A stretch of 37,455 nt of DNA. Origin: Nitrospinaceae bacterium. GTDB lineage: Bacteria > Nitrospinota > Nitrospinia > Nitrospinales > VA-1. Every line of letters begins with the position of its first letter. The first letter of the stretch is position 1. Location of the stretch: positions 1 to 37,455 of the forward strand of contig JAJDBE010000015.1 of assembly GCA_029261515.1 (NCBI GenBank), given 5' to 3'. Under the pieces are notes generated by a model. That model worked only from the letters and a program-made list of their open reading frames with translations, was not told the DNA's origin and did not search any database. Made by a program: the position numbers and the translations under genes. Below are positions 16,029 to 23,461 of this stretch, one piece after another.

Positions 16029-17180
16029 TTAGAGGAGATTTTTGACTCTGGGATTTCTTTTTTCTTTTTTTATGCCGGGCGATGCAATTTTATGACCATT
16101 AAGGCTATTTTGCTGCAAGTACTTTATTATTTTAACATTGGCGGCGGGAAAGGGGTATTGGTCGATTTCCTGTGCGGCAATCCATTTCCATTGGTCGCAG
16201 CTGGTGGCCCGGATTTTCCCGGATTTATGCGAGCAGAGGTAGACATGCAGGGTGACCCGGAATTGGGTGTAGCTGTGCTTGATGGTCATGATTTTTTCTT
16301 TGATAACAATTTTGATTCCCAGTTCTTCTTTTATTTCCCGATGCAGACAGTCTTCAGGGCTTTCGTTTTTCTCGATTTTCCCGCCGGGGAATTCCCAGAG
16401 ACCTGCCATGAGTCCTCGCTTAGGTCTCTGCTGAATATAAGTTTTTCCGTTACGGTAAATCACCGCGGCGCTGACCTCTATTTTTTGGGTGGGAGTTTTT
16501 ACTTTCGCCGGTGGGAACTTTTCCTGCGCCCCATTTTTTTGCGCCTGACAGGAGTCACTTGTGGGGCACAATAGGCACAGGGGATTTTTAGGCAGACAGA
16601 CCGTCGCGCCAAGCTCCATAAGAGCCTGATTGAAATCGCCTGATTGTTTTTCCGGTAGAATTTCTTCCGCAATCTGCCAAAGCTTATTCTCCGATTGAGG
16701 CGTGCCGCCGTTTTCCGGCAGGCAGAACCAGCGCGACAAAACCCGTTTGACGTTGCCGTCTAAAACCGGCGTTTTTTTGTCGAATGCAATGCTGAGAACG
16801 GCTCCTGCGGTATAGCGTCCGACGCCGGGTAATTTTAAAATCTCATCCAGCGTGTCGGGCACCTCTCCTTGGAATTGTTCTTTTATCATTTTGGCTGTGC
16901 GGTGCAGGTTGCGGGCGCGGGAGTAGTACCCCAATCCTTCCCAGTGTTTCAAAACCCTGGATTCAGAAGCGGCGGCGAGTTTTTGCACTGTAGGGAAAGA
17001 TTTTGCCCAGCGTGTGTAATACGGGATCACCGTCTTGACCTGCGTTTGTTGCAACATGAACTCGGAGACAAGAATATGGTAGGGGTTTCGAGTCTCGCGC
17101 CAGGGCAGATCGCGCTTTTCCTGCTGGTACCAGTCAGTGAGCGAGGATTGCAGAGTTTTAACAGTTTTTCTTGCCAGCAT
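16029..17180 (-). CDS. mutY: Adenine DNA glycosylase MutY fused to an apparently active MutT-like Nudix domain
   Basis: Removes A mispaired with 8-oxoG. The 383-residue protein has the HhH-GPD glycosylase domain (about 1-215) with catalytic Glu in SEFMLQQTQV, the helix-hairpin-helix LPGVGRYTAGAVLS, catalytic Asp in VLDGNVKRVL, and a 4Fe-4S loop CLPKNPLCLLCPTSDSC (spacing C-x6-C-x2-C-x5-C). The C-terminal domain (about 232-365) is Nudix-like. It differs from E. coli MutY, in which the Nudix catalytic residues are lost: here GGKIEKNESPEDCLHREIKEELGI satisfies the full G-x5-E-x7-REUxEExGU box and is MutT-like. It sits 59 nt after queE and 50 nt before the CDF gene. Confidence 0.94.
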   Translation of the reverse strand: MLARKTVKTLQSSLTDWYQQEKRDLPWRETRNPYHILVSEFMLQQTQVKTVIPYYTRWAKSFPTVQKLAAASESRVLKHWEGLGYYSRARNLHRTAKMIKEQFQGEVPDTLDEILKLPGVGRYTAGAVLSIAFDKKTPVLDGNVKRVLSRWFCLPENGGTPQSENKLWQIAEEILPEKQSGDFNQALMELGATVCLPKNPLCLLCPTSDSCQAQKNGAQEKFPPAKVKTPTQKIEVSAAVIYRNGKTYIQQRPKRGLMAGLWEFPGGKIEKNESPEDCLHREIKEELGIKIVIKEKIMTIKHSYTQFRVTLHVYLCSHKSGKIRATSCDQWKWIAAQEIDQYPFPAANVKIIKYLQQNSLNGHKIASPGIKKEKRNPRVKNLL

Positions 17181-17239
17181 GGAAGGGAATGTTAAGAAGC
17201 CAGGCAGTAAACGGGCCGGTTATTGGGGCAACAGGGAGA

Positions 17240-17878
17240 TCAAACTCCGATGGCGTCCTTGCTCCAGATCACTTTATGGAGCTGGGTTTGCAGGCGCACG
17301 GGAAGATTGTCTTCCAGAATCCATTGAGCCAGATCCTTAAGATCGAGTTTGTCATAGACCGGCGAGAACAAGACCTTGGCTTTTTTGTGAAGAGAATAAT
17401 CACTCACAATTTTCCGACTCCATTCGTAATCGTTGCGATCCAGAATCACACATTTGACCTCATCTTGTGGATTCAAGTAATCGAGGTTTTCAAAATTATT
17501 TTTAGTTTCTTCGCCGCTTCCCGGACATTTTAGGTCCACGATTTTGACGACCTCGGATGGCACCTCTTTTATGGACAACGATCCTCCGGTTTCGAGCATC
17601 ACCCGATAGCCTTTATCGAGCAAGGCCTGCATTAAGGGATACACTTCTTTTTGCATCAGAGGTTCGCCGCCGGTGATTTCCACCAAGGGAATGCCAAAGG
17701 CTTCCACGGTGTCGATGACTTCCTCGACTTCTAATTCCTTGCCCTCATAAAATGCGTACTCGGTATCGCAATAGCCGCAACGCAAGTTGCAGCCCGTTAA
17801 CCGGACAAAGACGCAGGGAAGACCGGTGAAGGAAGATTCGCCTTGAAGGCTTTTGTAGATTTCGTTGATTTTAAGCAC
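17240..17878 (-). CDS. queE: 7-carboxy-7-deazaguanine synthase QueE
   Basis: Radical SAM enzyme making 7-carboxy-7-deazaguanine, the precursor of preQ0/queuosine. The 212-residue protein has the Cys triad CNLRCGYC (Cys30, Cys34, Cys37, spacing C-x3-C-x2-C), a substrate-binding N terminus (EIYKSLQGESSFTGLPCVFVRLTGC) and the SAM-binding GGEP (70-73). The start codon is GTG at 17878, with AGGA 8 nt upstream. queC, queD and queF are not in the window. It is the first gene of a unit reading queE-mutY-CDF. No preQ1 riboswitch could be recognised in the 150 nt upstream. Confidence 0.94.
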   Translation of the reverse strand: MLKINEIYKSLQGESSFTGLPCVFVRLTGCNLRCGYCDTEYAFYEGKELEVEEVIDTVEAFGIPLVEITGGEPLMQKEVYPLMQALLDKGYRVMLETGGSLSIKEVPSEVVKIVDLKCPGSGEETKNNFENLDYLNPQDEVKCVILDRNDYEWSRKIVSDYSLHKKAKVLFSPVYDKLDLKDLAQWILEDNLPVRLQTQLHKVIWSKDAIGV

Positions 17879-18035
17879 TGCCCAAATCCTGTTCGCTGGA
17901 ACTCGATATTACCTGCTGATTCTACAGCAATCGCAGATTGGGGTCATCCCAAAACCCGTGGGGCGGGTAGGGATTCGAGGTAAGGCTTGGCAGAAAAATG
18001 CTCTGTTGGATTAGGGGGGAAGGATGTATTCCAGA

Positions 18036-18419
18036 CTATTGCAACGAAATATTGCCAGCGGAATCAATCAGAAACGTGTTGGGGCTTGCAATGTGGCTGG
18101 AATTGGCATCGAACCCGAGTTCCGTCCCTGTGGTTATGGAAACGGTCATATCTGCAGTAGGGCTGTACCCGTAAGAGGTCCCGGCGGCTATGGTTGTATC
18201 ACAGGGACTTGCAGAAAAAGTATCTCCCCAAAAAGCCTTACAGGCCGAATAAAGTTCTCTCAGGTTGGCTTTAGCAGCCGTATCGTAGCTTTGTCTTTTG
18301 TATGCCAAAAAATTGGGAATAGCAATGGCCGATAAAATGCCGATAATCGCGATGACGATCAGCAGCTCGATCAGAGTAAATCCCTTTTTATTCTTTAGAA
18401 TCAGGTTTTTATGAAACAT
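18036..18419 (-). CDS. pilA: Type IV major-pilin-like prepilin (PilA/PilE family)
   Basis: A 127-residue prepilin. The leader MFHKNLILKNKKG is cut by prepilin peptidase before Phe14; the mature protein starts FTLIELLIVIAIIGILSAIAIPNF, with the conserved Glu at mature position 5. The globular part is short (about 90 residues) and has two cysteines (YSACKAFW and ASPCDT), which could form a small disulfide loop. Expression is probably sigma-54 dependent (see the promoter entry). AGGTGG lies 10 nt before the ATG. No other pilus assembly genes are in the window, so this is an orphan pilin locus, as often seen for pilA. A minor pilin or GspG-type pseudopilin is possible, but the sigma-54 promoter favours a PilA-type pilin. 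Confidence 0.9.
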   Translation of the reverse strand: MFHKNLILKNKKGFTLIELLIVIAIIGILSAIAIPNFLAYKRQSYDTAAKANLRELYSACKAFWGDTFSASPCDTTIAAGTSYGYSPTADMTVSITTGTELGFDANSSHIASPNTFLIDSAGNISLQ

Positions 18420-18480
18420 GGGTTTGATCCACCTATTTTTTTAAATTTTGCGAGGGATTCGCCCCTCTTACCCGGTAAGT

Positions 18481-18496
18481 TGCAATTCAGGTACCA
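18481..18496 (-). promoter_or_regulatory. Sigma-54 (RpoN) promoter of the pilin gene
   Basis: Read on the minus strand the site is TGGTACCTGAATTGCA, against the consensus TGGCACGnnnnTTGCW. It keeps the invariant GG and GC at the required spacing and has a perfect -12 block. Transcription would start near 18470, about 50 nt upstream of the pilin ATG. Sigma-54 control of pilA is established in Pseudomonas, Geobacter and Myxococcus. Confidence 0.7.
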
Positions 18497-18577
18497 AAAC
18501 CTGGTTTTTTCTCTAAAAAAATAGAGGCTGATAAAAGGGGGGTAATTTCCATCTAATCGGCATCTCCGGGTCATTTT

Positions 18578-18615
18578 ACTGACAAAAATTGTCATTCTGG
18601 CTTAATTTTGTCAGT
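18578..18615. promoter_or_regulatory. Possible PilR-type enhancer site upstream of the sigma-54 promoter
   Basis: ACTGACAAAA (18578-18587) is exactly complementary to TTTTGTCAGT (18606-18615). In addition TGACAA/TTGTCA forms a tighter palindrome at 18580-18594, giving three TGTCA-type half-sites. They lie about 82-119 nt upstream of the -24 element, the expected place for a sigma-54 activator. A TGTC core has been reported for PilR sites in Pseudomonas; the match to PilR is inference. Confidence 0.5.
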
Positions 18616-18764
18616 CGATCAGAGGGGCAAAAAATGAGTTTTCGACGGAAAATCAAGAGTTTTAGCAAATAAATTGGGAAATCGGCTCTCCAGGGATTTT
18701 GATCTACTTTAAACAAAATAGGTTTTATTTCGCTATAAAGTGCCAAGCTAGTGGATTTTGAGGT

Positions 18765-18965
18765 TCACCGCTTTCTGTGATGCACCACTTCTCCGAAGGC
18801 CCAGCCTAACAAGATCCCGATGGCAAGCACCAGAAAAATCATGATCGCCCTGGAAATGGAAGCTTCCCAGAAAAAGAATTTAATGGTCACCACTTCCACG
18901 TTTTGCAGAGTGAAGATGACGATCAGGAATAAGAGGACCAACCCAAAATTCAATTTCGCGAACAT
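18765..18965 (-). CDS. lapA: LapA-domain (DUF1049) small membrane protein
   Basis: A 66-residue inner-membrane protein with two TM helices (about 5-22 and 40-60) separated by QNVEVVTIKFFFWEASIS, the pattern of the LapA/DUF1049 family. A basic C-terminal tail (VHHRKR) should be cytoplasmic. In E. coli, LapA together with LapB (YciM) tunes lipopolysaccharide synthesis by influencing LpxC turnover. Here lapB is not adjacent, and E. coli LapA is longer (about 100 residues), so the functional transfer is tentative. GGAGGCGAAAATAGT precedes the ATG, a strong ribosome site. The gene is divergent from the mscS cluster. Confidence 0.85.
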   Translation of the reverse strand: MFAKLNFGLVLLFLIVIFTLQNVEVVTIKFFFWEASISRAIMIFLVLAIGILLGWAFGEVVHHRKR

Positions 18966-19031
18966 ACTATTTTCGCCTCCTTAAATTTAATGGTCTGCTT
19001 CTTAATAATGGGACATTGAGGCTCCTAAAAC

Positions 19032-19067
19032 AATAGGGTTTTACTTTCATTTGCAAGTGACCCTATT
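19032..19067. other. Inverted repeat in the lapA/mscS divergent region
   Basis: AATAGGGT (19032-19039) is exactly complementary to ACCCTATT (19060-19067); inside it ACTT (19043-19046) pairs with AAGT (19055-19058). It lies between the two divergent start codons (lapA 18965, mscS 19200). It could be an operator or a bidirectional transcript hairpin; sequence alone does not decide. Confidence 0.4.
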
Positions 19068-19199
19068 TTAATTGAGTGGAGCCATTTTGGGCGCAGTGAT
19101 TTTGAAAGTCAAAGCATGAAGGATTTCTTATAAATAGTGTATATTAGAGCGGTCAATTTGGATTTTAATCAACCGATTGAACAAAAAAAGAGAAGCTGT

Positions 19200-20039
19200 A
19201 TGGATGAAATTTTTGCATGGATGGAAGTTTTAAATCTCACTGCTTCGAGTTTGCTGGACCAATTGATTGCATACGCCCCCAACCTGATTGGGGCGGCGTT
19301 TATCATTTTCCTGGGGTGGATCATCGCACGGCTCTTGCGCGCTGGGACCAAACGGCTGGCAACGGCTATCAACAGTTCGCTGGATCGTCTTTGGAAAAAG
19401 AGTAAGGCGGCGCGTTTTCGTTTGTCGGAAACGTTTATTTCACTCACCAGTAAAATCGTATTTTGGGTGGTGTTTCTTTTTTTCGCGGCATTTGCGACCC
19501 GTGTCCTTGGGTTGCATGCGTTTTCCGACTGGCTGGACGAGATCGTCGCTTATTTTCCGACGTTCGTGGCGGGTGCACTCATCATCGTTGCCGGGTTTTT
19601 ATTCGGTGCGCTGGTCCGGGATCTCACGATGACCGGAGTAGCTTCCGCCGGTATCAAACAAAGCCGTTTGTTTGGACGTATTGCTCAAGGGACGACCATC
19701 GCCACCGCCGTAGTCATTGGTCTCAGCCAGGTTGGGATCGACGTCACCTTTCTAGTGACTTTGATTTCCATCATCGTTGGTTCGCTATTGGGCAGTATCG
19801 CGCTGGCGGTAGCCCTTGGGTCGAAGAATCTGGTCAAGAATTTTATTGGTTCGCATTATATCCAGAAGCAATTCCGCGCGGGGCAAAAAGCCCGAATAGG
19901 CGATAAGGAAGGAACCATTCTGGAATTCACGCCCACTGCGGTCGTATTGGCAACCGAAGAAGGCCGCGTGACCGTTCCCGCGAAAGTGTTCAACGAGGAA
20001 TCCACCCTGTTAATGTTGCCGAAAGAAGACGATGAGTAG
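19200..20039 (+). CDS. MscS-family small-conductance mechanosensitive channel
   Basis: Inner-membrane tension-gated channel relative that relieves hypo-osmotic shock or conducts ions. The 279-residue protein has four or five hydrophobic helices (about 20-44, 78-102, 110-135, 152-176, 182-204). A Gly/Ala-rich pore helix, VGSLLGSIALAVALGSKNLVKNFIGSHYI, is followed by the start of the beta domain (FRAGQKARIGDKEGTILEFTPTAVVLATEEGRVTVPAKVFNEES). The large C-terminal alpha/beta vestibule of E. coli MscS is missing, so this is a short form. ATG 19200 is chosen (purine-rich AGAGAAG upstream); an ATG at 19137 would add 21 hydrophilic residues. Its last 8 nt overlap the next gene, marking an operon with Mg2+ and cation transporters. 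Confidence 0.88.
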   Translation: MDEIFAWMEVLNLTASSLLDQLIAYAPNLIGAAFIIFLGWIIARLLRAGTKRLATAINSSLDRLWKKSKAARFRLSETFISLTSKIVFWVVFLFFAAFATRVLGLHAFSDWLDEIVAYFPTFVAGALIIVAGFLFGALVRDLTMTGVASAGIKQSRLFGRIAQGTTIATAVVIGLSQVGIDVTFLVTLISIIVGSLLGSIALAVALGSKNLVKNFIGSHYIQKQFRAGQKARIGDKEGTILEFTPTAVVLATEEGRVTVPAKVFNEESTLLMLPKEDDE

Positions 20040-20886
20040 CGGGTATGAGTTGACACAGGCCTTTCTTGAGGCACGCAAAGAAGAAGCGGCGAAGGAACTG
20101 GAACGGTTGGCTCCCGAGGATGTCGCCGCATTCTTTGAAAATGTTCCTGCAAAAATTGCAGCGGGCGTTTTTGAAAAAATGATATCCTGGCAGGCATCCC
20201 GGTGCATTCTTCATATGAAACCCGAAACGGCGGCGGGCATGATGGCAGCCATCAAAGCCCCTGCTTCCACCACGCTTCTTCGTCTTTTGCCCCAGGAAAA
20301 TAAGGACCGGATTTTTGAGAAACTGCCGGCGTTAAAAAACAAATCCGTTAAAAAACTGCTGGCGTATCCAGAGGAGATGATCGGCGCCTGGATGAATCCC
20401 TTAGTGGCAACGGTGCCGGAGACTTCGAGTGTGGAGGAGAGTTTGAAGTATGCCGGTCGATTCGGCAATTCTTTGGGGCATTATATCTATGCAACGAAAC
20501 GGGAAGGAACTTATACAGGCATTGTGATGCTTGCGGATTTGTTTCAGGCGAAGAAGCGGGTTTTAATCGCGGATTTATTAAGCCATGAGTTCAACCCACT
20601 TCTCGACCGCGCCACTTTAGAGTCCGCCCGGTTTTTATCCGAATGGAATGATTTCAAACGATTGCCTGTTGTGAACCGGAAAAATCATCTGCTAGGAGAG
20701 TTGAGCCATGCCAGCCTGTGCGCGGCGCTTTCTTTGGATCCCGCAGAAGCCGCTTCTGAAAATATCGGATCGCTAGTGGCTCAATTTGGAGAAGTGTATT
20801 TCAACAGCCTGGGGGAAATGGTGAACTTTCTCGTCGAGACGAATGTTTTTGCCGATGAAAAACCCCGCCAGGAGAAAAAATCGTGA
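20032..20886 (+). CDS. Soluble MgtE-like regulatory protein (MgtE N domain plus CBS pair, no membrane domain)
   Basis: A 284-residue protein resembling only the cytosolic half of MgtE. The superhelical MgtE N domain (about 20-112) includes LAPEDVAAFFENVPAKIAAGVFEKM and RLLPQENKDRIFEKLP. A CBS pair follows (about 116-172 and 178-240), with MNPLVATVPETSSVEE and RLPVVNRKNHLLGELSH. There is no TM segment; the C terminus is charged (DEKPRQEKKS) and ends within the mgtE start codon (GTGA overlap). In MgtE these parts bind Mg2+ or ATP and close the pore. A separate soluble copy coupled to a full mgtE suggests a partner subunit or adaptor. Truncation of a transporter by mutation is unlikely, because both ends are cleanly overlapped by neighbours. 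Confidence 0.8.
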   Translation: MSSGYELTQAFLEARKEEAAKELERLAPEDVAAFFENVPAKIAAGVFEKMISWQASRCILHMKPETAAGMMAAIKAPASTTLLRLLPQENKDRIFEKLPALKNKSVKKLLAYPEEMIGAWMNPLVATVPETSSVEESLKYAGRFGNSLGHYIYATKREGTYTGIVMLADLFQAKKRVLIADLLSHEFNPLLDRATLESARFLSEWNDFKRLPVVNRKNHLLGELSHASLCAALSLDPAEAASENIGSLVAQFGEVYFNSLGEMVNFLVETNVFADEKPRQEKKS

Positions 20887-22190
20887 CCGGCAATGCAACG
20901 GTTGTTCAGGAGGCCCTAAACCGGCGGTTCTTGACCGATCACTCGGTCCTGGCGGCGCATCAACTTGAGACCATGACTCCGGGAGAAGCGGCGTCCCAGT
21001 TAATCAAGCTGCCAGCCAGAGTTCTTGTTCCTGTCCTGGAGAAGTTGACTCCCGGTTTTTCCGCCGGTTTGTTCGCTTGTTTTCCGGAAGAGAAAGTCAA
21101 AAGCATTTTGCCGGAGATGAACCCCAATCATCTGGTGACACTGCTTGGGCAAGTGAGCAAGGAGTTAAAAGATAAATACCTGTCCTGGGCGGACAAAGCG
21201 CTGAGAAGGGAATTGCTGGAGCTGATGAGCTACCCGGAGGACAGCGCTGGCCGGTTGATGGACACCAAAATGGGTTTGTTCCGTGAAACCATGACGGTGC
21301 CGCAGGGCTTGAAACGCCTTCGCGGCCTGGGGAGAAATAGCAACCGCAGTTTGTTTTTGATCGATGCAGAGAACAAGCTTTGCGGCAGGGTCAGCATTCA
21401 GGATATGGCGCTTGCCGATCACGATCAGCTCTTGAAAGATATTGCTGAGCCTGTTTCAGTGGTGGTGAATCCGTTGACTTCGAGGGACGAGGTCGTCGGT
21501 CTTTTAGAGAAGCACCGAATCACCAGTCTGCCTGTTACCGATCTCGATGGCCGCATGGTCGGCGTCATTCAATATGCCGGGTTGGTTAAAGCCATCGAGG
21601 AAGAAGCCACGGTCGATATCCAGACCATGGTGGGAGCAAGCAAAGATGAGCGCGCGCTCTCCAAAGTAAGTTTTGCCGTTTCCAAACGCCTTCCCTGGCT
21701 CGAAATCAATCTGCTGACGGCGTTCCTGGCGGCCTCGGTGGTGGGCATATTTGAGGACACCATCAGCCGCAACACGGCTCTTGCGGTTTTACTGCCCGTG
21801 GTCGCGGGCCAGTCCGGCAATACGGGAGCACAGGCGCTGGCCGTCACCATGCGCGGATTGGCTTTGCGTGAGATCACCATTCGCCAGTGGTTCCCCGTTG
21901 TGATGAAGGAAGTCTGTGTGGGATTTATTAATGGGATCGCCGTGGCTTTGACCACTGCAATTGGCGTCTATTTCTGGAGCCGATCCCTGGGTCTTTCCCT
22001 GGTCATTGGCGTGTCCATGGTGCTTTCCATGATCGCGGCAGGTTTTGCCGGAGCAATCGTTCCCATGGGTCTCGTCAAAGTAGGGCAGGACCCGGCCACC
22101 TCCTCCTCAATTATCCTCACCACCGTGACCGATATCGCGGGATTCTTTTCCTTTCTGGGAATTGCCACACTATTGTCCAGCATGTTGTAA
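20883..22190 (+). CDS. mgtE: Magnesium transporter MgtE
   Basis: Dimeric Mg2+ channel of the inner membrane. The 435-residue protein has an MgtE N domain (about 25-128), two CBS domains (about 132-190 and 196-256, with SLPVTDLDGRMVGVIQYAGL), a connecting plug helix, and five TM helices (about 278-435). The membrane part keeps PVVAGQSGNTGAQALAVTMRG and the pore motif TTVTDIAGFFSFLGIA, whose Asp corresponds to the Mg2+-selecting Asp of the Thermus thermophilus channel. GTG is the start, overlapping the previous stop. N domain and CBS1 are diverged from consensus, and acidic Mg2+-sensor residues appear fewer than in typical MgtE; this could relate to the extra soluble protein encoded just upstream. 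Confidence 0.92.
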   Translation: MTGNATVVQEALNRRFLTDHSVLAAHQLETMTPGEAASQLIKLPARVLVPVLEKLTPGFSAGLFACFPEEKVKSILPEMNPNHLVTLLGQVSKELKDKYLSWADKALRRELLELMSYPEDSAGRLMDTKMGLFRETMTVPQGLKRLRGLGRNSNRSLFLIDAENKLCGRVSIQDMALADHDQLLKDIAEPVSVVVNPLTSRDEVVGLLEKHRITSLPVTDLDGRMVGVIQYAGLVKAIEEEATVDIQTMVGASKDERALSKVSFAVSKRLPWLEINLLTAFLAASVVGIFEDTISRNTALAVLLPVVAGQSGNTGAQALAVTMRGLALREITIRQWFPVVMKEVCVGFINGIAVALTTAIGVYFWSRSLGLSLVIGVSMVLSMIAAGFAGAIVPMGLVKVGQDPATSSSIILTTVTDIAGFFSFLGIATLLSSML

Positions 22191-22233
22191 CCTATGAGGT
22201 CATTTTCCCCGCTTTCAACCTTGTACTTAAGCT

Positions 22234-23409
22234 ATGCATGACATAACCGCCTCCATCGAATTTCAAATGAGCCTGTTACTGTTCATCGCCCTTTCAGGCT
22301 ATTTGATTGCGTCCCGGATCGGACAGCCTGCGGTGGTTGGAGAAATTCTCGTGGGCATGGTCATCGGACCCAGCGTTCTGGGATGGATCACCTACACCAG
22401 CTTTGTCAGCAGCATTGCGCATTTGGGTGCGGTCATTTTGTTATTTGTCATTGGTCTCGAATTCAAGCTGAAAGACATTGCCAAAATAAAATATGGGGTC
22501 ATTGCTATTTCCGGGATCGTGGTTCCCTGGCTCGGAGGCTATTTTCTGGCGGTTTGGTTTGGCTTCGATGCCCCGCGCGCCATGTTGATCGGCGTGGCCC
22601 TTTGCGCCACCAGTATTGCGGTCACGGCGGACACGTTGAAAGAAATCGGCAAACTGAAAACCGAAGCCGCCAAAGCCATCATCGGCGCGGCAGTGATCGA
22701 CGACGTGCTGGCGCTGATGGCGCTCTCGGTCACCAATCAGATGTCGGCGGGGACGTTGTCCTTAGCGGGGACTTCTCTGGCGCTGGTCAAATCCTTCGGG
22801 TTTCTCATTACCGGTGCGCTGTTGGGACATTTCGTTTTGACGCGGTTTGTCAACAAACTCGATGGCATGCCCATCGCCCGCAAATACCCGGAATTTGTTT
22901 TTATTTTCGCCATGATGATCGCCTTTCTCTACGGAATGATGGCGGAGCTGGCCGGGCTGTCGGCAATCGTCGGCGCCTTCATCGCCGGCGTTTCTCTGGA
23001 AGGCGTGGGACTGAAATTCAGCCGTAGTTTTAAGGAAGGTTCGGAATATTTGCGCATCATCTTTGCGTCGGTGTTTTTTGTGTCCCTCGGAATCATCGCC
23101 GACGTGTCAGCGTTGACGCCGGATGTTCTGGGCTATTTATTGCTTTTGTCGGTTGTCGCGGTCATCACCAAAGTCGTGGGCTGCGGTATTCCGGCCAGAT
23201 TATATGGTCTCAGCAACCGCGATTCTCTGGTGGTCGGGTTTGGCATGTCGCCACGCGGGGAGGTGGCGATGATCATCGCGCTCTTAGGACTCAATCAGGG
23301 GATCATCGACCAGCCCAATTACGTCGCTCTGGTGCTGATGAGTCTTTTGACCACCATCGTGACGCCGCTGGTTCTCCGCTTCTGGCTTTATAAAGGTGAG
23401 GTGGCCTGA
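22234..23409 (+). CDS. CPA2-family cation:proton antiporter (KefB/NapA-like, membrane domain only)
   Basis: Monovalent cation/H+ antiporter of the inner membrane. The 391-residue protein has about 12 TM helices. Family blocks include RIGQPAVVGEILVGMVIGPSVLGW (about 29-52), LLFVIGLEFKL (about 70-80), ALCATSIAVTADTLKE (about 127-142) and the paired Asp of GAAVIDDVLALMAL (about 151-164), which carries the ion-binding carboxylates. There is no C-terminal TrkA-N (RCK) domain, unlike full KefB/KefC, so gating by NAD(H) or glutathione is not expected from this chain. It starts 43 nt after mgtE and is the last gene of the ion-transport cluster. Na+ versus K+ specificity cannot be judged. Confidence 0.9.
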   Translation: MHDITASIEFQMSLLLFIALSGYLIASRIGQPAVVGEILVGMVIGPSVLGWITYTSFVSSIAHLGAVILLFVIGLEFKLKDIAKIKYGVIAISGIVVPWLGGYFLAVWFGFDAPRAMLIGVALCATSIAVTADTLKEIGKLKTEAAKAIIGAAVIDDVLALMALSVTNQMSAGTLSLAGTSLALVKSFGFLITGALLGHFVLTRFVNKLDGMPIARKYPEFVFIFAMMIAFLYGMMAELAGLSAIVGAFIAGVSLEGVGLKFSRSFKEGSEYLRIIFASVFFVSLGIIADVSALTPDVLGYLLLLSVVAVITKVVGCGIPARLYGLSNRDSLVVGFGMSPRGEVAMIIALLGLNQGIIDQPNYVALVLMSLLTTIVTPLVLRFWLYKGEVA

Positions 23410-23461
23410 GCCGAATTTTGCCAGGGGTGTTTTCAGGAAAGATGTGTCAAGCCGCCGGAAT

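Larger units (their letters stand above)
18420..18764. other. Non-coding region upstream of the pilin gene
   Basis: About 345 nt between pilA and lapA. The part nearest pilA holds the sigma-54-type promoter and, further upstream, a cluster of TGTCA half-sites (described separately). From about 18620 to 18764 I see nothing definite. An ORF of 64 codons crosses this region but has no ribosome site and overlaps the promoter, so I do not call it. Confidence 0.6.

Noticed and set aside
17879-18035. preQ1 riboswitch upstream of queE
   Set aside because: No recognisable hairpin plus A-rich pseudoknot tail could be identified.
18401-18595. 64-codon minus-strand ORF ahead of the pilin
   Set aside because: It covers the sigma-54 promoter and has no ribosome site or recognisable domain.
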